Part shown: piece by piece, positions 27,301 to 36,709 of the stretch
Position numbering within the stretch: the stretch's first letter is position 1
Layout of the letters: the number at the start of each line of letters is the position of its first letter
Source of the DNA: Symbiodinium natans
Taxonomy: Eukaryota; Sar; Dinophyceae; Suessiales; Symbiodiniaceae
Assembly: GCA_905221605.1 (NCBI GenBank)
Contig: CAJNDS010002077.1
Span: 437,501 to 501,500, forward strand
Reading direction: 5' to 3'
Length of the DNA stretch: 64,000 nucleotides
Notes under the pieces: generated by a model
Seen by the model: the letters and a program-made list of their open reading frames with translations, nothing else
What the model was told of the DNA's origin: nothing
The model's database searches: none
Made by a program: the position numbers and the translations under genes

Positions 27301-30300
27301 TGCAGAGTATGCAAGGTATGGCTATGTTTTGACCACCATGGGGGTGGTAGTCGCCGATGTGAATGCTACCATCCGCCAACCGCACCTTCCATGCGAGCAA
27401 AGGGGGTACTGGCGCAACAATCAGGTTGGCATCCAGCTCACCTTGAAGAAATTTCTTCTGTACTTGGAGGCGATTCGGGTGTTGCGGTGCCATCCTGCCC
27501 AATACCAGTTGTTCACGGCAGAGCTGTCAAACATCCTGCCGAACGAGCTCAAGGTCGAGCGTGTGCCGGCTGCCGACTTGAGAGCGCTTTTGGCGGACGT
27601 GCTCGTCCAGAGCCACCGCCGGGTGACTTTGGCTGCCCAACCGCCAACTATAATACCGGATGTTGCACCATCCGCGTCGGGTGGCACGGCACCGCCTCTT
27701 CACAAAAGTGCCCCAGCTCCACCTCCTTCGGGATGGGCTTTGCTCAACCAAGCGCGTGCAAAAGCCGAGGCAATGATTCGATTGCATGCCGACATGAAGG
27801 TGGCTCCATCATCGTCGACGGGCCCCGCTTTTCCACCAGGGCCTCCGGCTTTCTTGCCGTTCAGCCCTCCTTCCCCGCTTACGCCGTCCGTCTTTTCCTA
27901 TGCTCCATCTTCGGCACCAGGCACGCCTATGGAAGCAGGCATGCCTATAACTCCGCCTCCTCTACCTCCTCCATCTTGGGCACCAGGCACGCCTATGGAA
28001 GCAGGCCTGCCTATACCTCCGCCTCCTCTACCTCCTCCATCGACACCGCACCCAGATACATTGAGGGAGCTTGCGGGCGAGGTTCCAATGGAGGTCGAGA
28101 CGCCGATGACGCCCGTGGAGGCATTCGGTGCCCCTGGGACCCCTATGGACGTGAGTTCCGAGGTCCCAATGGAGCCAATGGTCGGTGGCATTGGAAGTCC
28201 GGGGAGCGCTTCTCCTTTGACCCCGCCGGCAGAGACGAGTATGGTGGTTCCAAACCCACCTATGGACAATTCGGATGTGGGAGACTCTGGCTCCGAGATG
28301 GATTGATATGCTTGGGTATGGGCCCTGAGGGCCTAAAAGCCGGGCATGAGTTGCTCCGATCTTCGCCGCAATGCACAAAATTGGTAGGAGTAGGTCTGAA
28401 AGCCCTGCTGTTTGCAGTAGGAGACTGGCTGTGTGCATTAGGAGGTAGGGTAGGAGCGTTTGAGTGCTTGGTAGGTGACTGTGAGTGCAGCCTGCCTGCC
28501 GCGAATGGGTCTGCACACTGTCCCTCTGTGCCCAGGTCTTCATGGAAAGGAAGCAGTGCCTTGGCTTTAGGGTTGGTTCTGGGTTTGGTTTTCAGAGGTT
28601 GGCTGCGTAGGTGCGTGAAGCTTTTGAGTGTGCGCCGTAGGAGTAGGCTGAAGTTTGTGCGTGTAACTTTGGTAGGACGTGTGCCACGTAGGTCTTGGAG
28701 TGTTGTGCGCCGCCTGTTGTTTTTGCGTGGCGTGCTTGCTGGTGAGTTGAAAGCTGAGCCTACGGGCGAGGAAGCAAAAGGGCCAATGATGAAACGTTGG
28801 CGTGCCTTGAAGAAGTGGGCCTTGTGTGGGCTTGGGTCCCTGCGGGGGTCCGAGCAAAAGAAGGCCGTGGCACGTTCTGAGGCCCTGCGTATGCTTGCTG
28901 GTTTGCCGACCCCGGTTGTTGTGAATTCGGAGTCGGAGGAAGAGTTGATTCCTGATCCGTTGGAAGCTGAACTTGCGAAACCCAGCGGAAGTGAACCCCC
29001 TAGGTCCTCCGATGTTCGAAAGAAACCCCGTGTGGAGAATATTCCCTCAGGTGAACCGGGTGCCCTGAGTTCCCCGGAGGTGGTGAGCGATGCTCTGGAT
29101 CCTGAGGTTCCGGTCTATTTGACCTCGGAGCGGCTGAAGGCGCACCGAAATAAGGGCCACCAACCTTACCTTAGTTGCTGTGACACATGTCAAAGCGCTA
29201 GAGGGAGAGTGCCGGCTCGTAGGAAGCACATGAAACACCACCACGGACCCGGAGAGTTGCAAGTCGACTTTGGATTTTTCGGAAAGAATGTTCGTTTCCT
29301 TCTCATGGTTCATGTGGTGTCGGGGTACATACATACCGTGGTCTTAGGACCTGAGGATGAAGTGCCCGCTGTATCGGTTTGCAAAGCCTTTACGGAAATG
29401 GGATTGAGTGGATTGGACATTGTTGTCCACGGGGACCAAGAAAATCTCCTCGAGAGTGTTTTCCGCAATGCAGCGAAACACCGGACATTCGGGGGGAGGT
29501 CAATGCACTGGGTCCCGTTCGCGATAAACAGACCTCAAGCGAAGGGCATCGTTGAACGCCATGTTTGCCTTGTGAAAGAAGCGTTCTGGTCTGTTTGGCT
29601 GGGCTTAGAAGAGCGTGTAGGTGAAAAGTTGCCTCTAGGGAGCCATCTGTTTGTTGAGGCCATGAGGTACTCTGTGAGGATGCATAACTTGTTTCATGTG
29701 TCCAAGGAACACAGCACGCCGTTGGAGAGACTGCGTGGGTCGACAGTTCAGCCAGTGAAGAGCTGTGAGTTTGGGGTTGTGGGCTTTGGAAAGCCTCAGA
29801 AGGACTACCCAGAGCACCGCGGAAAGCGCTTGGTGAGGGCACTCTATGTAGGACCTCATGGTGCTAATGGATCCGGGATTCGGGTCTTTGTTCCAATAGG
29901 TATTGGAAAGCCCCCTCGTTTGGAAATCTTCAGCTCTTTTCGTGCCAAAGATCCAGTGGAGTTTGACAAAGCTGCTTTGCGTGACCTTCGAGGTAATAAG
30001 GAAGACCCTGAAAGACCCATCAAGTTCGATGTTCCAATCGATGGTCCGAGTCCGCCGCTTGATTCCCCAAATATCCCTGAAGGAAGTCTTGAGTTTCCTG
30101 TTGAACGCACCGAACCACCTGCTCTTGAGGGCCCTGAAGCAATGGAAGAAGAAGGAGAGTTGGATGGGTATTCTCCGGATTTTTCGGACGTGCCTGAAGA
30201 AACAGGCATGGAGGTTGAGCCTCCCGGAGGCGTAGGTCTTGAGGACCTCGACGCCCCTATGGATCCAGGAGAAGACGATGCCATGGAAGAGGGCCTGACG

Positions 30301-32853
30301 TGGCTCTATGAGCATGGCCTTAGGCAACTCTTTGATGGGCCTGACTTGAGAGTAACGACAAAAATCCGTAAGGGAGATGATGTCAAAGAGTGGTTCCGTA
30401 TGAAGTTTGGTGGAAAGAAGATTTGGGTCCATGTCCCGGACAATGCGGTTTGCGAAGTTTCTGGCAAGGTTTTGCCTCGTAAGCATCTTGAAGAAGGTAT
30501 GAGACTCGAGCTCTCAGAACTTGATGCTTTTGGTGTAGCTACCATTATAGGAGAAGCTGAGGCCCGTAAACGAGCTACGCGGAGAATCCATACGACTAGG
30601 TGGGTTCTGACTTCGAAACCGTCGGCCACGAACCCTGAACGCGTTCGTGCTCGTCTTGTTGTGAGGGACTATGCATTTGGATCCAATCCTCTAGCTGATG
30701 GGATATATTCCCCCACCACGTCTTTGGAAGCCTTGAGGGGTGTCCTTGCTATTCATGCTGTCAGAGGTGGCACCTTGTTGTCAGCAGATGTGAGCGTTGC
30801 CTTCATGCAAGCGCCTGTGCAGGGAGTAGAGTGTATCCGGTTTCCGAATGGGATGTATGATGAGGAGAACAAGCCGCTGTTTGCGCAGCTACACAAAGCC
30901 ATGAATGGCTTGAGAGTAGGACCACTGAGCTGGTACCTAGAGTTTACAAGCACGCTGCGTAAGCAGTTTGGGTTTGGTGAGACTGCCGACCCTACTGTGC
31001 ATCACCGGCTTGAGAAGGATGGTGCGCTGACCTTGGTGTTAGTGTATGTTGACGATCTCATCATCTTTTCCCAGAATCCGCCAGTTGCCAAGGATCTGTA
31101 CGCTAAGCTAGCGAAGATCTATAAAATGAAGCAGACAGGGCTTCTAGAACCTGGCAAGACTGGGCAGCTCGAGTTCTTGGGTCGAGTGATCGCCCGAACC
31201 ACTGAGCACGGGCCTGTGTTCTTTGGCCTGAAGCCGGGGTACTTGAAGTCGCTTGGAGAAGAGTTTGGCATTAGCGGAAAAGGTGTGAAACCAGTGCTGG
31301 GAAACCTCGAGAGGGAGTACCGGAAGAAGGAGGCTGGAACACCTATCAGCACTGAGGCGTATGAACGCTATAGACGTGTGCTTGGTAAGTTGATGTGGGC
31401 AAGCCTGACGTTGCCGCATTTGTCCTACCCGGTAGGATTTCTGGGCCGGTATCAGAGTGACCCAGATAGCCAGGCAGAAGCTTGTTTGAGACGCGTGGTT
31501 CGCTGGGTGATGGCTTTGCCTGAGTACCTTCAGCGATTTTCGGCAGAAGCGTTTGAGTATCCTTGCTGCGCTTCGGAAACCATGCTCTCTGGCTTTGTGG
31601 ATGCGTCATGGAACATTTGCTCTGTGTCTGGTGCTATTGTGAAGTGGCATGGCATCATGATCAAAACTTTCTCGCGGAAACAGTCGGTGACCGCGTTGAG
31701 TTCGGCGGAAGCCGAATTGGCAGCCCTGACTGAGGCAGCCAAAGAGTCGGTGTACTTGTCTTTGCTCATGGAAACGCTCCTGTATGGAATGCCCGAAGGA
31801 GAGACCGGTGAGTTTCCGATTCACTTGGCTTCGGACTCGGAAGCCGCTTTGTCGATTAGCAAAATGACGGGGTTGTTACGCCGTGTTCGGCACCTGGAGC
31901 TTCGTCATCGCTATCTTCAAGAGCTAGTCCACCTGGAAAGGCTGATTCTAAGCTTCATCAGTGGAGAACGGAATCCAGCCGATGGACTGACGAAATCTCC
32001 TGAGGAGTTGTTGCTTGAGCATTTGCTGGTTGCGTGTGGACTGGAAAGAGTGTGTGAAGAAGACCTTCAGGGTCTTGTAGTTCCTGAACACCTTCGTGAA
32101 CGAATGGAAGAACTTGAAGAAGTATGTGAAAAGCTTGAGAAAATCCCGACAAACCTGGCGAAGTACGAGCCAGTGGCAAGAGACCTTGCGTTGGGATATG
32201 TTCCTCTGCTTGTGATCGAGGTGTTTTGTTCAACGGACAGTGCATTGTGCCGAGCGTGTGCTCGTGACCGAGTAGCGTATATAGGCATAACTGAGAAAGA
32301 AGACTTCTTAAGCAAGAGTACTCAAATGTTTCTAGGAGAGGTCTTGCTGTGTCTGTTGAGTAGGAAACCGCCCCAGATCTATGTCCACATAGCTTCCCCG
32401 TGTACCGCTGGATGTAGCTACCGCTTTAAGAACTGGCATCGACCGAAGTTTCGACATCGGTGGCGAGAGCAGGTCAAGAAGCATGTTGCATCTTGGAAAG
32501 CTCTAGGAAGACTTCTGGAGGACCGCTGCAAAGAGATCCTGGTTACCCAGGAATGGCCAAAGAACTGTGGTCTTTGGAAGGAGGAAAGTTATCTGAAAGA
32601 AAAGAAGCGCCTTGGTCTGAACTTTGGAAGGGTTGTGGACCGCTGTGCCTTCGACGGGGTCTTTAAGCGGTGGTTCTTTGCTACAAACCGAGAGGAGTGG
32701 AGTGAAATCTTCTCTGGAAAGCCCTGTGACAAAAGTCATCAGCATGTTTCACTTGCGAGTGTCGAAGAAACAGGTATCTATCCGACTAAACTGGGTAGAG
32801 CTCTTTTGCGTGCTGCGAAAGTCACGTTAGGTCTTGTAAAAACACCTTCTTAG
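24382..32853 (+). CDS. Copia-like Gag-Pol polyprotein with methyltransferase-like C-terminus
   Basis: 2,823 codons, starting 30 bp after the primer-binding site. Order: gag (Met/Gln-rich coiled coil ~60-90, then helical gag), CCHC knuckle CWNCGKSGHMSWQC (~370), Lys/Gly-rich basic stretch, aspartic protease WLIDSGATCHVL (~500), a ~850-residue spacer without Copia similarity (26400-28900), integrase (HRNKGHQ...CCDTC ~1590; LQVDFGFF ~1627; VVHGDQEN ~1683; VERHV ~1723), acidic linker, RT (SADVSVAFMQAP; YVDDLIIF ~2222), RNase H (GFVDASWN ~2405; SSAEAELAAL; SDSEAAL; RHLELRHRYLQE). The last ~230 residues hold VIEVFCSTDSAL (~2611), SPCTAGC (~2671) and EWPKNCGLW (~2723), resembling a Rossmann methyltransferase-like fold; inference only. 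No stops or frameshifts, so potentially functional. Confidence 0.85.
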   Translation: MADPGLSTPVPEDEDDEALFGPGGAQDGQQPPTQPPGASASAGAPATVVGLDPQLQQMMVQMMQSQQMMMQNQQQTLQVLVAKMEADERRRREQEALSAAVSNPFGGASSAAAAGSPTAKASAPPPAPSQNLHVGSNRAEKYLPALPLIDNVSMGKGRVRELEEYHRWCEVLASWLALIDDNYVNELRQAMTHDREIKQSDMAVPVASRSARLFYYLQQSLQKFERGMELVRSTSMRQGQAACGYEVMRQMHQTFSIVSRMEAIAVRDEALRLTSKASSYKRPLDCVRFLEDELGKVDQKLHRFPELRLGASDRSTLLLQSVSPECRHYVVLHGKSGSWEELVESIRFYEEQTRLCDAGSLNAVGERGLCWNCGKSGHMSWQCPDKSSGKGKKRDEPKGGKPSGSKNREKSPKGKGKGKGKTDKGKGGKPKGKPKNKGKPKGRAVEDEQSDQVMAMRSHHLSGLGPGTRTNEPNEAEPPRLTMTNGEIERLNQSSSRNSSFAWLIDSGATCHVLSESALGFYEVVKEHSGPLPVLMSASDTPMECVKLVDIRVKFGKLGPVVLQQVLVCKIGFNVVSSWQASLSGWSTWLTSEPGASCLVKQTERGSSMWVPLVREARSWWALAKEIGPTKAKPKGRRSKGDSPKPGWSPNDDAMEVDKVQKKAPPNVGRALEVTPFKFLLRAFSVKQHVGEHELHEHVLQERLSGCEHAAVAKVGVDLETPPSACCAEALCSAAAVLLKSASNTSLEKQTSRDTRCGEKGFECVGVGPVPLQPQSVCIRSRSALRVGRRSDLHPSACVPECLLGQSEERKCAFRSLRWPGVFLKALLVLCALGVFCSKPGAFVRDLGKDGASGSLASALSCELPKWECGPGGSLFDEHDCSSCAPFRGGRSAVSFEAASPKHRPFYLDPWLGRTAVGDSSLPWGVGDTGVGDQYKRRSGEATYAHCRAASHCCSDGGPVGFDGHPRRGARPSCRVCKVWLCFDHHGGGSRRCECYHPPTAPSMRAKGVLAQQSGWHPAHLEEISSVLGGDSGVAVPSCPIPVVHGRAVKHPAERAQGRACAGCRLESAFGGRARPEPPPGDFGCPTANYNTGCCTIRVGWHGTASSQKCPSSTSFGMGFAQPSACKSRGNDSIACRHEGGSIIVDGPRFSTRASGFLAVQPSFPAYAVRLFLCSIFGTRHAYGSRHAYNSASSTSSILGTRHAYGSRPAYTSASSTSSIDTAPRYIEGACGRGSNGGRDADDARGGIRCPWDPYGREFRGPNGANGRWHWKSGERFSFDPAGRDEYGGSKPTYGQFGCGRLWLRDGLICLGMGPEGLKAGHELLRSSPQCTKLVGVGLKALLFAVGDWLCALGGRVGAFECLVGDCECSLPAANGSAHCPSVPRSSWKGSSALALGLVLGLVFRGWLRRCVKLLSVRRRSRLKFVRVTLVGRVPRRSWSVVRRLLFLRGVLAGELKAEPTGEEAKGPMMKRWRALKKWALCGLGSLRGSEQKKAVARSEALRMLAGLPTPVVVNSESEEELIPDPLEAELAKPSGSEPPRSSDVRKKPRVENIPSGEPGALSSPEVVSDALDPEVPVYLTSERLKAHRNKGHQPYLSCCDTCQSARGRVPARRKHMKHHHGPGELQVDFGFFGKNVRFLLMVHVVSGYIHTVVLGPEDEVPAVSVCKAFTEMGLSGLDIVVHGDQENLLESVFRNAAKHRTFGGRSMHWVPFAINRPQAKGIVERHVCLVKEAFWSVWLGLEERVGEKLPLGSHLFVEAMRYSVRMHNLFHVSKEHSTPLERLRGSTVQPVKSCEFGVVGFGKPQKDYPEHRGKRLVRALYVGPHGANGSGIRVFVPIGIGKPPRLEIFSSFRAKDPVEFDKAALRDLRGNKEDPERPIKFDVPIDGPSPPLDSPNIPEGSLEFPVERTEPPALEGPEAMEEEGELDGYSPDFSDVPEETGMEVEPPGGVGLEDLDAPMDPGEDDAMEEGLTWLYEHGLRQLFDGPDLRVTTKIRKGDDVKEWFRMKFGGKKIWVHVPDNAVCEVSGKVLPRKHLEEGMRLELSELDAFGVATIIGEAEARKRATRRIHTTRWVLTSKPSATNPERVRARLVVRDYAFGSNPLADGIYSPTTSLEALRGVLAIHAVRGGTLLSADVSVAFMQAPVQGVECIRFPNGMYDEENKPLFAQLHKAMNGLRVGPLSWYLEFTSTLRKQFGFGETADPTVHHRLEKDGALTLVLVYVDDLIIFSQNPPVAKDLYAKLAKIYKMKQTGLLEPGKTGQLEFLGRVIARTTEHGPVFFGLKPGYLKSLGEEFGISGKGVKPVLGNLEREYRKKEAGTPISTEAYERYRRVLGKLMWASLTLPHLSYPVGFLGRYQSDPDSQAEACLRRVVRWVMALPEYLQRFSAEAFEYPCCASETMLSGFVDASWNICSVSGAIVKWHGIMIKTFSRKQSVTALSSAEAELAALTEAAKESVYLSLLMETLLYGMPEGETGEFPIHLASDSEAALSISKMTGLLRRVRHLELRHRYLQELVHLERLILSFISGERNPADGLTKSPEELLLEHLLVACGLERVCEEDLQGLVVPEHLRERMEELEEVCEKLEKIPTNLAKYEPVARDLALGYVPLLVIEVFCSTDSALCRACARDRVAYIGITEKEDFLSKSTQMFLGEVLLCLLSRKPPQIYVHIASPCTAGCSYRFKNWHRPKFRHRWREQVKKHVASWKALGRLLEDRCKEILVTQEWPKNCGLWKEESYLKEKKRLGLNFGRVVDRCAFDGVFKRWFFATNREEWSEIFSGKPCDKSHQHVSLASVEETGIYPTKLGRALLRAAKVTLGLVKTPS
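26921..28306 (+). CDS. Overlapping 461-codon ORF inside the gag-pol spacer
   Basis: Open from ATG 26921 to a TGA at 28304-28306 in the +1 frame relative to gag-pol. The N-terminal ~230 residues look like an ordered helical protein (for example FEEEGQLSLSRQLLQNIDLF, RRAEYARYGYVLTTMGVVVA, GIQLTLKKFLLYLEAIRVL). The C-terminal ~200 are Pro/Met-rich with repeats (APGTPMEAGMPI, PPPLPPP). The corresponding gag-pol frame here is Ser/Arg/Gly/Cys-rich and looks like a shadow, although it stays open. Flanks on both sides are dense in TAGGAG/GTAGG words, always out of the gag-pol frame. Likely a real accessory protein, unknown function; expression could be by internal initiation, splicing or a subgenomic RNA. 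Confidence 0.55.
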   Translation: MERMELPEASPPLCLVNSQSGSVAQVEAFSTSMIARLAHRFEEEGQLSLSRQLLQNIDLFTSTPGSVERLLGIPACLGELETQELVINTSGVPVKQPMLIAELRAIAAPTVDQSVLTDTLVEEHDRRAEYARYGYVLTTMGVVVADVNATIRQPHLPCEQRGYWRNNQVGIQLTLKKFLLYLEAIRVLRCHPAQYQLFTAELSNILPNELKVERVPAADLRALLADVLVQSHRRVTLAAQPPTIIPDVAPSASGGTAPPLHKSAPAPPPSGWALLNQARAKAEAMIRLHADMKVAPSSSTGPAFPPGPPAFLPFSPPSPLTPSVFSYAPSSAPGTPMEAGMPITPPPLPPPSWAPGTPMEAGLPIPPPPLPPPSTPHPDTLRELAGEVPMEVETPMTPVEAFGAPGTPMDVSSEVPMEPMVGGIGSPGSASPLTPPAETSMVVPNPPMDNSDVGDSGSEMD

Positions 32854-33140
32854 GTCGGCAGTAGGAGTGCTCGCTTTCGGACTTTGCCTGGGATGAGATG
32901 TTTAAGCACTGGAAACACCGAGCTGTGAAGAAGTGCGTGGCTCTGAGGCATCACAGTCCAAGCGGGGGTGTGAAAGTTCCTGTCTGGCTCAAGTCTCGGC
33001 TCAACCCCGGTGGGGTGCGCAGGTAGAGAGCGGATCGGTGGCCTGGAGTCTGTACCTAAGGGTGGGCTCCAACAGGACTCAAACCGAAACCACTGTGTTT
33101 GCTCGGTAGTTCTGCCAGCCACATAGCTGCCTGTGTACGG

Positions 33141-33272
33141 CCTCGCCGAGTGCTGAGGGAACTTTCGACCTCGCTGCTGAGGGTGTTGTCGGCCTCGCCT
33201 AAGCTGAGGATTGTGGAAAGTCTTCGGCCTCGCTCGGAGGGACAACATAGTTCGGCCTCACCACGGTTGAGG
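33141..33272 (+). repeat. Cluster of CCTC-hairpin repeats, group 1 (five units)
   Basis: Units at 33141, 33169, 33193, 33228 (degenerate) and 33256. The first and third have the inner pair GC/GC (CCTC GC CGAGT GC T GAGG; CCTC GC CTAA GC T GAGG); the last has AC/GT (CCTC AC CACG GT T GAGG), a compensatory change of both strands of the stem. Confidence 0.8.
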
Positions 33273-34094
33273 GAAACACCTCCTGGAACTGAGGTGCAAG
33301 AAGATAGCAGACCTGTGCGAGCGAAGAGGGTTCCGAGGCCTTAACTTCCTTTGTTGGAACAGGGCCCCGTCTCAACCGCAGATTTCCGCTCGTGGGCTAT
33401 CGGCGACCAGAGTGGCCGTCCACAGTGCCCTGGACAGTGTGCCACACGCCAAAGAGACTTGCTGCAAGGCAGACGGAGAGCGACGGACCATGCCGGCAAT
33501 TGCGTGCTGTGTATTTGCATGGTCACACCAGGGGCGTCGTGAAGGGCTTTTCCTGGAACTGTCGCAGTCATATCGTATCCACTTTGTCCGTCGCACCAGG
33601 AGAGGCAACATAGCCTGGGGCAGCTGTGGGAATTGGAATGTCCAAAGAAGCCTGAATGCAGCTAACCTCCACCTGCAGCTCCGGGGTTTCCGATGCTGCG
33701 AGGATGCGAGGCTTTGGAACATCGATTTCTATGTCGATCCCACAAACCCAACCCTGATGATTGATGGCAGCGGACGTGAAATCAGGTACCTGGGTAGGCT
33801 GGTGATTATGGTGTATGGCCCTGATGTGTCGAGAAGGATGCTGGCCTTGTCGGAAGATGATGAGGAATGGATGCTCCTTTGAGGTGATGAAACGTCGCCG
33901 GCCAGTAACCAGGCAAGTGGAAGTGGATTGAATTGCGAGCACAGCCTCGCCTTTAAGGGCCATGTGAGGGCAAACCCGAATGCAGGCTTAGCTTGCCGGA
34001 ATGAGGGTGATCAACATACCCTCGCAGCACAATGCTTTCAGAACCCGTGAAACCAGCGGAGATGCCATGTGAGGCTATGCAAGGGCAGTTTCGG

Positions 34095-34245
34095 CCTCGC
34101 TATGCTGGAGTAAAGGTTCGGCCTCGCCTTGGCTGAGGGAATGGATGGTTCGGCCTCGCCAAGGCTGAGGGAACAACAGAAGGGTTGCGAAAACGCCTCG
34201 CTGATGAAGAAGGTGCATGATGTTCCGGCCTCGCATCAGCTGAGG
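34095..34245 (+). repeat. Cluster of CCTC-hairpin repeats, group 2
   Basis: Units at 34095 (degenerate), 34122-34138, 34154-34170 and 34229-34245. The unit at 34154 has an outer stem too: GTTC before and GAAC after, with a GG bulge between the outer stem and CCTC. Confidence 0.82.
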
Positions 34246-34462
34246 GAAGAATGATGGAATGGGCAGGCCGGGCACTTATTGGTCTGCCGGAATTGAGTCT
34301 TGGAGACTCTGGAAGCACTGCATGCAGCTTGGACGGCTGATGCTACTGGGCGCAAAGCGGTAAAGCAGCTTGAAGCATAGACTCCGCGGTGCCGGTGTGT
34401 CGGAGCAATTGATAGGTACAACCGCAGCCCAGCAGTGCTCAATCAAACAAAGCAACATTCGG

Positions 34463-34481
34463 CCTCGACTTTGGTCTGAGG
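34463..34481 (+). repeat. CCTC hairpin with three-base-pair inner stem
   Basis: CCTC GAC TTTG GTC T GAGG, flanked by ACATTC GG on the left and GAATGT on the right; both inner (GAC/GTC) and outer (ACATTC/GAATGT) arms are fully complementary. Confidence 0.85.
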
Positions 34482-34628
34482 GAATGTGAGCTATAAAGAG
34501 CAAACTCCAGAATATGGATGAGGGACACTGGCCAGGCATGGAGGCCAGCAAAGGGCAGGTACCAGCATTGCACTGGAGAAGCCTCGAGTCCCAATGGCAG
34601 TGAACTTTGTGGTGAGGAATACGTCGAC

Positions 34629-34712
34629 TGGTAAGTAAGTGCGAGAAAGCCAGGGCGATTCTGGGGAGAACAGCAAGGCACGGTTAGTAAGTGCGAGAAC
34701 ACCGGAGCTGCT
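34629..34712 (+). repeat. Second hairpin family, paired units (copy 1)
   Basis: Two units: CTGG TAAGTAAGTGCGAGAAAG CCAG and CGG TTAGTAAGTGCGAGAACA CCG, separated by ~30 bp ending in GCAAGGCA. The same two-unit block recurs at 37565-37650. Confidence 0.75.
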
Positions 34713-34820
34713 GAGAACCCTGGATTAGCCGGGACGTACTCCGTGGAGGATTCGTTGTCACTGCTTTCAGAAATGCCCACAAGGACCAAGCATGCAGCTA
34801 ACCCGTGGTCGCAGAGTGGG

Positions 34821-35688
34821 CCTCACTTCGGTTGAGGGTAATCGACTCCCAAGTGAGAGTATGGAGTTTTGGTGGCAAACAAGAGAGCCAGCCGACTGTC
34901 TTTGGAACAATGGCTACGGCTGGATTGGAGAATGTCAAGTCTCACAATGGATAGCGGCCTCGTACATAATATCCTCACAGGCAGGGTGGGTTTGACCTGG
35001 TAGTCGGCACCTTGCCCGGCCCCCTGTCAGGCGCCTGTACCGGCCACCTGTTGAAGGTGTGTGGCGTGGGGTCACCGGTGCGTAGCGGCGATTTCGGTCG
35101 CTTAGCGTCCTCCAGCCTAAAAAGGGGTATGTTTGGGCAGGTACTTCACCTGTTCCTCCTGCTTGGCTCGTGTTGGAGTTGTGTGAATCGAGGGCATGGA
35201 TCCGTCAAGGTGAGATGACGAGAAAGTGCAGAATTGGGCCTCAATCGGAACGGTCTGTGTATGGGGATTGACCACCCCGCCGGTAGAGGGATAGCGGCCT
35301 CTGAGAATCGGAGGGCATGGATCACCTCCCGGCAAAAGCCACAGGAAGTATGCCCTGTGCATGCAAGAGGCAGCCACCGTAAACAGAGTCCATGAAGCCT
35401 TGGGCCATGACCTGGTTTGAAGACATGTCCGGCCTCACTACGGTTGAGGGGTGTAGATGGAAGCACTCAGGACATGCAATGAGACTCGTAGAACGAGCAT
35501 CTGGGTCTACAGGAATGACCTCCATTCGGTTGAGGGATAGCGGCCTCCACGAACGAGGGCATGGATCACCTCCCGAATAGACAACACAGAGAATGTGCAA
35601 GCATACAGGCAATTTGCCTTGGCCAAAGTCTTCAAGCCAATGGCAACGACTTGGTCAAAACGACATTCCGGCCTCACTTCGGTTGAGG
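34821..35688 (+). repeat. CCTC hairpins with AC/GT inner pair, group 3
   Basis: Units at 34821-34837 and 35672-35688 (CCTC AC TTCG GT T GAGG), 35433-35449 (CCTC AC TACG GT T GAGG) and 35519-35535 (CCTCCATTCGGTTGAGG). In this stretch the AC/GT form replaces GC/GC consistently. Between them are GAGG GCATGGATCA CCTC hairpins near 35311 and 35554, and a related partial copy near 35188. Confidence 0.8.
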
Positions 35689-36061
35689 GTAGCGGTACGT
35701 CAAAACCGAGGACAAGGAATGAGAGGGGGAACTTACCGGCAGTTTCACCCCACAGTTTTAGTAAGCTTTTGTTTCACTTGAACCCACAGCCCCTTCGGGT
35801 GGCTACGCCTCGCAGCGTGCAGACGAAAGTTCCTGTCTTTGGCTCAAGGTTTCGGCTCAACCCCGGTGGGGTGCTCAGGTAGAGAGCGTCTTTAGTGCCG
35901 TTGTGGCTGGCCCTGGGGCTTGTAACTAAGGGTTGGTTCCGTTTTGAGACCCTGGCAAAACTGTGTTTGCTCGTAGGCCGGCTGACCGGCTAAGCTGTCA
36001 TAGAGCGGCGGCCCGCCAACTGCTGCCGACGACGAAGGACGTTCGAGTGCACAGTTTTCGG

Positions 36062-36253
36062 CCTCGCTTCGCTAGAGGGAAGCTTTTCGTCCTCGCGTTG
36101 CTGAGGGAACCTTGTGGCCTACAGTCTGCTCTGGGTCACAGTGAGAGTTGCAGCCTCGAATTGCTTGAGGGGTGACGCTAGAGCCTGTTGCTCACCAGAG
36201 ATTCCTGCTGTCTCTGGGTGAACAAAACCCGCCGACCCTCATTTGGATTGAGG
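36062..36253 (+). repeat. CCTC hairpins, group 4, including an AT/AT variant
   Basis: Units at 36062 (CCTC GC TTC GC ...), 36091 (CCTC GC GTT GC T GAGG), 36153 (degenerate) and 36237-36253 (CCTC AT TTGG AT T GAGG). The last shows a third form of the inner pair. Confidence 0.78.
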
Positions 36254-36709
36254 GCTGTGTGTTAGGGTGAGTTTGGGTTCCTCGCTCGTTTGTGTGGAGA
36301 ACGAAGGTGAGACCGAAACACGGGGGAAAACGGCCAAGGCACGTTGCAGACAGTGCAGGCCAACGTCGCACTGCAAGCGGCATCCTTGCAGTTGTTGACA
36401 GGAGTGTCCCGAACAATAGCGGTGTGCTTGAGCCCGAGTTTGCTGGTTTTCGGGGATCTGCAAGCTGAGCACAACTGGATATTCTTCGCAGGTAGAATCA
36501 GGTAGAACAGATTTGGCCCAACCCTGGTGGATCTGCCTGGACACAAATAACCAAAGGCATCAGTGTCGTAAAGCTCATTGACTGGTGCTACTGAGAAACC
36601 GTTGCCAAAGAACTTGCAGTAGGACTGTGGTGCGGCGCAGTGCAAGTTGAAGAGCAGCTGTTGGTGGCTGCTCCCCGGAAAACCAATAGTCCAAGAAAGC
36701 CTCCTTCGG

